Positions 1 to 64,000 of a stretch of 64,000 nt of DNA are shown here, piece by piece (positions within the stretch are counted from its first letter, which is position 1; each line of letters starts with the position of its first letter). This DNA is from Homarus americanus (lineage: Eukaryota; Arthropoda; Malacostraca; Decapoda; Nephropidae): assembly GCF_018991925.1 (NCBI RefSeq), contig NW_024736071.1:13741752-13805751 (forward strand), read 5' to 3'. A model generated the notes under the pieces. It ran no database searches. It was given only the letters and a program-made list of their open reading frames with translations, and had not been told where the DNA came from. The position numbers were made by a program, and so were the translations under genes.

Positions 1-12
1 GGTCTTGGGCAG

Positions 13-57545
<57,533 letters not shown>

Positions 57546-58093
57546 GTAGGTAAACATAATGCAAGTTGATGCTATTTGGATCACTGCACACACTAATCTG
57601 TAGAGTATTTGGGGAAAACAAATTCTCTTGGTGAATGGTCAGTGACCATCAAAGGTAGTTGCTCACTGTGGTGATGTCCCCTCACTGATCAGCAGTACAG
57701 TATTGTACTGTACATTCAGGGAGATGTGTCAAGTGTATATACATCCCCTTTTACAAAACCATATGTTACCAGTGACTTTTAAAATAAATTTGCTCTTGAC
57801 CCTTTTCATTAAATATACACCCCAATCATAATTATATGACAGTTGTTTGATAAGTAGTAGTAATGATTGTAGTAGACTTAGAGACACGGTGGGTGGGAGG
57901 GAGGGAGGCGGGAAGTGGAAGGGAGTAGGGAGACAGTGGATATTGCACAACTCTGCTCTGGTTAAAGCTAATCCATTTCTAGGCCACTGAAATTATGATT
58001 TAGGTGGTGATAAAAGAGGTAGTGGTGATCATGTGGGTGGTGATAATGGAGCTGGTTTTGGTGGTGAGGAAGATGTTGGTGGTGAGGAGGACA

Positions 58094-58131
58094 CCTATCG
58101 GTGGGCTAATCCCTGTAAAAAAAAAAAATTA
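58094..58131 (+). mobile_element. Retroposon tail fragment
   Basis: GGTGGGCTAATCCCTGTAAA plus A-run, the 3' tail word seen at 29030 and 48530. It abuts the inverted LINE at 58136. Confidence 0.7.
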
Positions 58132-58135
58132 AGTT

Positions 58136-59002
58136 TATCCATGTTTCGGTGAATGCTATTATATCGATTTTTTCGGTACTTACCAACGCCTTGATTTCAT
58201 CCATTTTATTTCTCACATTCCCACTGTTTGCGTAGTAGACATTTAAGTTAGTCATGTTCCGAGTCCGCTTTTTGATGCGTTTAGGTTTTAACTTCCTGCC
58301 TAATTTAGTTTTGTCATCATTCCTAGCACTATGTCTCAGTAACCTTTTACTTTGTTTACCCGCTCCCACTGCAGTCTCCTCTATCCCCGCGGCTCATATG
58401 TTCCCCTAGCAGTTTAAAAACTTCGACATCTTTTGGACTGCTCTCTCGAGAGAGCCAGCCAAGGTTGCCACCCCAGCCCTAGCATAAAGGTCCCTTCTGC
58501 CGTAAAAGTTGTCCCAGTTGTCAACGAATGGGACTGATATTGACTTGCAATAACTGTCAAGATGGCTGTTGACACCAGCTGCCCTTGACAACAATTCATT
58601 GCCAACTCTCCTGGGCAGGACACCACATATGATAGGATCCCCTCCTTTCACCCTTATACATTCTCTAGCCGTCTTGAACTTGTCAAGGAGCTCCTCACTC
58701 CTACAGTGGCCAATATCATTGCCTCCTACACTGATGCAGATAATGGGCTTGTTCCCATTACCAGACAAGATATTGTCCATCCTGTCAACTATATCCCCCA
58801 TCCCAGCTCCTGTCAAACAGACTCTCATCCTATTTTTATTTTTACCACAAAAAGTTCTATCCAGGTACCAGACCGGAGAATCTAAACAATCAAGGTTTTT
58901 GTACCTTCCTTGTCAGCTATGTCCCTGACTATGCTAATGTCCAATTCATCTTTCAAAGGACTGAAAGAGTTGGTACACTTAGCTGCTGTTGTCGTATCCT
59001 TT
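58136..59002 (-). pseudogene. LINE 5' portion: SGNH-esterase-like ORF1 and start of endonuclease
   Basis: On the minus strand, from 59002: CTNSFSPLKDELDISIVRDI, a stop/frameshift, then DSPVWYLDRTFCGKNKNRM and CLTGAGMGDIVDRMDNILSG, ICISVGGNDIGHCRSEEL, and an end near 58406. This resembles the esterase (SGNH) ORF1 of CR1-type LINEs: the Ser of block I and the GGND block are present, while the usual C-terminal DGVHL-like block reads RAGVATLAG and lacks His. A second frame (58369-58136) reads LNVYYANSGNVRNKMDEIKA, IDIIAFTETWIN, the start of the endonuclease domain, and is cut off there. Confidence 0.8.
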
Positions 59003-59844
59003 TCACCACCACACCCACCCACCCACCCACACCAACCACCCACCCACACCAACCACCCACACCAACCAACCACCCACCACCCCAACCAACCACCCACCCA
59101 CCCACCCACACCAACCACCCACACCACCCACCCACCCACCCACACCAATACACCCACACCACACCCACCACCACCCACCCACCACCCACCCACCCACACC
59201 ACCCACCCACACCACACCCACCCACCACCCACCCACACCACCCACCCACACCACCCACCCACCACACCCACCACCACCCACCCACCACACCCACCCACCA
59301 CCACCCACACACCACGCAAACAACCACCCACACACACACACGCGCAAACCAACCACCCACACACCGCACTGAACAACCACCCACACACGCAAACCAACCA
59401 CCCACACACACACACGCGCAAACAACACCCACACACACCACCCACACACACACACACCCACGCACCAAACACACACACACACACACACACACACCAACCA
59501 CACACACACCAACCACACACACACACACCAACCACACACACACACAACCACACACACACACACACACCACACACACACCAACCACACACACACACCCACC
59601 CCACCCACCCACCCCACGCCCACCCACCCACCAACCACACACCCACCCACCAGCCACACACACCACCAGCCACACACACCCACCACCCACACACACACCC
59701 ACCACCAGCCACACACACACACCCACCACCACACACCCACACCAGCCACACACACACACCCACCAGCCACACACACACCCACCCACACACACACCCACCC
59801 ACACACACCCACCCACACCCACCAGCCACACACACACACACACA

Positions 59845-59908
<64 letters not shown>

Positions 59909-62074
59909 CACACACACACACACACCACCACACACACACACCAGCCACACACACACCAACCACACACACACACCAGCCACACACACACACACACACACAC
60001 CACCCACACACACACACACACCCACCCACCCACACCCACACACCCACACCCACACCACCCACCACACACACCCACCCACCAGCCACACACACACCAGCCA
60101 CACACACACCCACCCACCAACCACACACACACCCACCCACCAGCCACACACACACACACCCACCCACCAACACACACACCCACACCAACCACACACACAC
60201 CCACCCACACCAACCACACACACACACACGCAAACATACCCACCACACACACGCAAAACCACCCCACACACACACACACACACACGCAAACAACCACCCA
60301 CACACACACACACACACACACACCAAACAACCACCCACACACACACACGCGCGCAAACCAACCACCCACACACACACACACACGCGCAAACCACACACAC
60401 ACACCCACCCACACACCACCACACACACACCGCCCACACACACACACACACACACACACACCCACACACACACACCCCACACCCACACCCAACCACCCAC
60501 ACCGCCAGCCACCCGCACAGCCACCCACACGCCAGCCACGCCAGCCACCCACACACGCCAACCGCCCTACACAACCACCCACACACGCCAGCCACCCACA
60601 CGCCAGCCACCCACACACACGCCACCACCCACACATCAACCACCCACACGCCAACCACCCACATCACCCACACACACAACACACGCACACACACACACAA
60701 TGACCACCCACACACATGACCACCCACCACACCACCACCATACACACACACACACCACCCACCCACCCACACCTACCCACACCACCCACCCGCCCACACC
60801 ACCCACCCACCCACCCCCCCCACCCACCCACCCCACCCCCCACCCACCCACCCACCCACCCCCACCCCCCCACCCCCACCCCCACCCCACCCCCACCCAC
60901 CCCACCACCCACCCACCCCCACCCCCACCCACCCACCCCCCCCACCCACCCACCCACCCACCCACCCACCCACCCTCCACCCACCCACCCACCCCCACCC
61001 ACCCCCACCCCCACCCACCCCCCCCCACCCACCACACCCACACACACCACCACCCCCACACCACACACCCACACACCGCCCACCCACACACACACACACA
61101 CCACCCACTTACCACACCCACCCACCCACACACCACCCACCCACCCACACACCCACCCACCCACCCACCCCACCCACACACACCCACCCACCCACCCACA
61201 CCACCCACACCCACACACACCCACCCACCCACCACCCACCCACCACCCACCCACCACCCACACACACACCCACACACACCCACCCACCCACCCACACCAC
61301 CACCCACCCACCCACACACCACCACCCACACACACACACACACACCACCCACCCACCCACCACCCACCCACCCACACACCCACCCACCCACCCACCCACA
61401 CACACCACCCACCACCCACACACACACACCACCCACCCACCACCACCCACACACACACCCACCACCCACCCACCCACCCACCCACCACACCACCCACCCA
61501 CACCCACCCACACACCACCCACCCACCCACACCCACCCACCCACCACACCACCCACCCACACACCACCCACACACACACCCACCCACACCCACCACCCAC
61601 ACACACCCACACCACCCACCCACACACACACCACCCACCCACCCACCCACCCCACCACCACCCACCCACCCACACACCACCCACACACACCACCCACCCA
61701 CCCACACACCCACCCACAACACCCACCACCCACACACACACCACACACACACACCACACACCACCCACACACCACACACACACACCACCACCCACCCACA
61801 CCATCCACCACCACCCGCCCACCCACACACACACCACCCACCCACACACACCACCCACCCACACACACCCACCCACCACCCACACCCACCCACCCACACA
61901 CACCCACACCCACACACCCACCCACACACACACCCACCCACCCACACACACACCCACCCACCACCCACCCACCCACACCACCCACCCACCCACCCACCCA
62001 CCCACACACACACACCACCCACCCACACACACACCACCCACCCACCCACACACACACCACCCACACACACCTAG
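59003..62074. repeat. (CA)/(CCCA) simple-sequence array, part 1
   Basis: About 3 kb built from CACA, CCCA, CACC and CCAA units, with almost only A and C on this strand. Occasional CGCGCAAAC and GCCAGCCAC variants lie before about 60650; later the array is purer CCCA/CACA. It ends at CTAG before the gap. Long open frames across it are artefacts. Confidence 0.98.
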
Positions 62075-62174
62075 NNNNNNNNNNNNNNNNNNNNNNNNNN
62101 NNNNNNNNNNNNNNNNNNNNNNNNNNNNNNNNNNNNNNNNNNNNNNNNNNNNNNNNNNNNNNNNNNNNNNNNNN
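62075..62174. other. Assembly gap (100 N)
   Basis: Exactly 100 N inside the CA/CCCA array; the true length is unknown. Confidence 0.99.
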
Positions 62175-62175
62175 T

Positions 62176-62204
62176 AATTGTGCTTCGTTCAGTTACGTGT
62201 TGCT
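62176..62204 (+). other. Probable Oxford Nanopore adapter remnant
   Basis: Directly after the gap, 62183-62198 reads CTTCGTTCAGTTACGT, a 16-base exact match to the core of the ligation adapter as I recall it, and both flanks agree apart from a few bases. This is the only non-repeat sequence in the array. Confidence 0.85.
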
Positions 62205-64000
62205 CACCACACACCACCCACCCACACACACACACCACCCACACACACACACCCACCCACACACACACACCCACACACACACCACCCACACACCACCCAC
62301 ACACACACACCACCCACACACACCCACCCATCCCACACACCACCCACCCACACACACACCACCACCCACACACACACACCACCCACCCACCCCACCACCA
62401 CCCACCCACCCACACACACCACCCACCCACCCACACACCCACCCACCCACACACACACCAACCACCCACCCACCCACACCCACCACACACACACCCACCA
62501 CACACACACCACCCACCCACACACCCACCCACCACCACCACCCACCCACACACCACCCACCCACACCACCACCCACCCACACCACCACCCACACACCCAC
62601 CCCACCCACACACACACACCCCACCCACACCCACACCACCCACCACACACACCCACACACCACCCACCCACACACACACCCACCCACCCACACACCCACA
62701 CACACCCACCCACACACACACACACCCACCCACACACCACCCACCCACACACCACCACCCACCCACCCACCCACACCATACCCACACCCACCCACACACA
62801 CACACACACACCACCACCCACACACACACCACCCACACACACACCACCACCACACACACACACACACACACACCCACACACACACCACCCACACACACAC
62901 ACACCACCACCCACACACACCACCCATCCACACACACACCACCCACACACACCACCCACACCACACCCCACCCACCCACCCACACACACCACCCACCCAC
63001 ACACACACACACCACCCACCCACACACACACCCACCCACACACACCCACCCACCCACCCACCCACCCACACCACCCACCCACACACACACCACCCACCCA
63101 CACACACCCACCCACACCCACCCACCCACCCACACCCACCCACCCACACACCACCACCCACACCCACCCACCCACACACACCACCCACCCACACCACCCA
63201 CCCACACACCATCTCCACCCACCCACACACACACACACACCACCCACCACACACACACTGCCACACCCACACACACACCACCCACCCCACACCACCCACC
63301 CCACACACCACCCACCCACCACCACCACACACCACCCACCACCCACACCACCCACCCACACACACCACCACCCACACACCACCACCCACACCACCCACCC
63401 ACCCACACCACCCACCCACACACACACCACCCACACACACCCACACCCACCCACACACACCACCCACCCACACACACACCACCCACCCACCACACACACA
63501 CCCACCCACCCACACCACCCACACACACCACCCACCCACACAACCACCACCCACACCACCCACCACCCACACCACCCACCCACCCACACACCACCCACCA
63601 CCCACCACCACCACCCACACCCACCCACACCACCCACCCACCCACACCACCACCCACACACACACCACCCACACACACACACACTAAACCAGCAACCCAC
63701 ACCACCAACCACACACACACCAACCACCCACCCACACACACCCGCACCAACCAACCACCCACCCACACACACCCACACCAACCAACCACCCACCCACACA
63801 CACCCACCCAACCCACCCACCAAACCACACCCACCCACCAACCAACCAACCAACCAACCACCCACCCACACACCAACCAACCACCCACCCACACCAACCA
63901 ACCACCCCACCCACACACCAACCAACCACCCACACACACCACCAACCACCCACCACCCACACACACCAACCAACCACCCACCCACACGCAACCAACCACC
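62205..64000. repeat. (CA)/(CCCA) simple-sequence array, part 2
   Basis: Continues to the window end, shifting from about 63690 to CCAACCAACCACCC-rich units. No COPA exon can be seen within it. Confidence 0.98.

Noticed and set aside
58080..59002. LINE twin-priming inversion
   Set aside because: In twin priming the inverted 5' segment lies upstream of the tailed 3' segment; here it lies downstream of the A-tail, so two independent pieces are more likely.
58910..63687. Open frames of 450-995 codons rich in Thr, His and Pro
   Set aside because: They arise because the A/C-only array contains no stop codons on either strand in most frames. One even runs through the N gap.
59003..64000. Telomeric array
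   Set aside because: The repeat is CA/CCCA and irregular, not the TTAGG type expected in arthropods.

Overview
This window is eukaryotic. It holds most of one protein-coding gene, COPA (alpha subunit of the COPI coatomer), on the + strand. Sixteen exons between 1 and 57545 join in frame to about 976 codons. By comparison with the animal protein (about 1,220 residues), roughly 165 N-terminal residues lie left of the window and roughly 80 C-terminal residues lie to the right. Coding sequence is about 2.9 kb of the 57.5 kb span; the rest is intron filled with transposable elements (TEs) and microsatellites. The exon sequence is arthropod-like. Long introns, huge (AT)n, (GT)n and (CA)n tracts, many Tigger/pogo DNA transposons and short TACAGTA/TACTGTA motifs suggest a decapod crustacean (inference, not proven here).

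Layout. 1-3436: exons 1-2, with a LINE reverse-transcriptase remnant and a MITE in intron 1. 3437-15212: an 11.8-kb intron 2 made of Tigger-type elements, one broken Tigger transposase (W, about 5269-7710), four long (AT)n blocks and a 100-N gap. 15213-24296: exons 3-9, with a LINE 3' end, a Tigger-type MITE and a hAT remnant in intron 4, and a GC-AG intron 6. 24297-34925: exons 10-11 plus a GT-rich block ending in about 830 bp of pure (GT)n, retroposon tails and MITEs. 34926-42961: exons 12-14; intron 12 holds a three-deep nest whose innermost member is a Tigger element with an almost intact transposase (37089-39754). 42962-57545: exons 15-16 and more nested TEs. 57546-64000: a LINE 5' fragment carrying an SGNH-esterase-like ORF1, then about 5 kb of strand-asymmetric (CA)/(CCCA) repeat with a second 100-N gap.

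The TEs fall into a few related families. Most have CAGT...ACTG termini flanked by TA, the signature of the Tigger/pogo branch of Tc1/mariner. Several short copies are visibly internal deletions of transposase-bearing relatives. One family carries one, two or three tandem copies of a hairpin-forming unit, and that unit also occurs outside the family. Three deletion derivatives keep the segment coding for the transposase N-terminal helix-turn-helix.

Two technical points matter for anyone using the sequence. Next to the second gap there is a stretch that closely matches the Oxford Nanopore ligation adapter. The first gap sits at a point where two other copies of the same repeat read straight through, so it may hold little or no real sequence.
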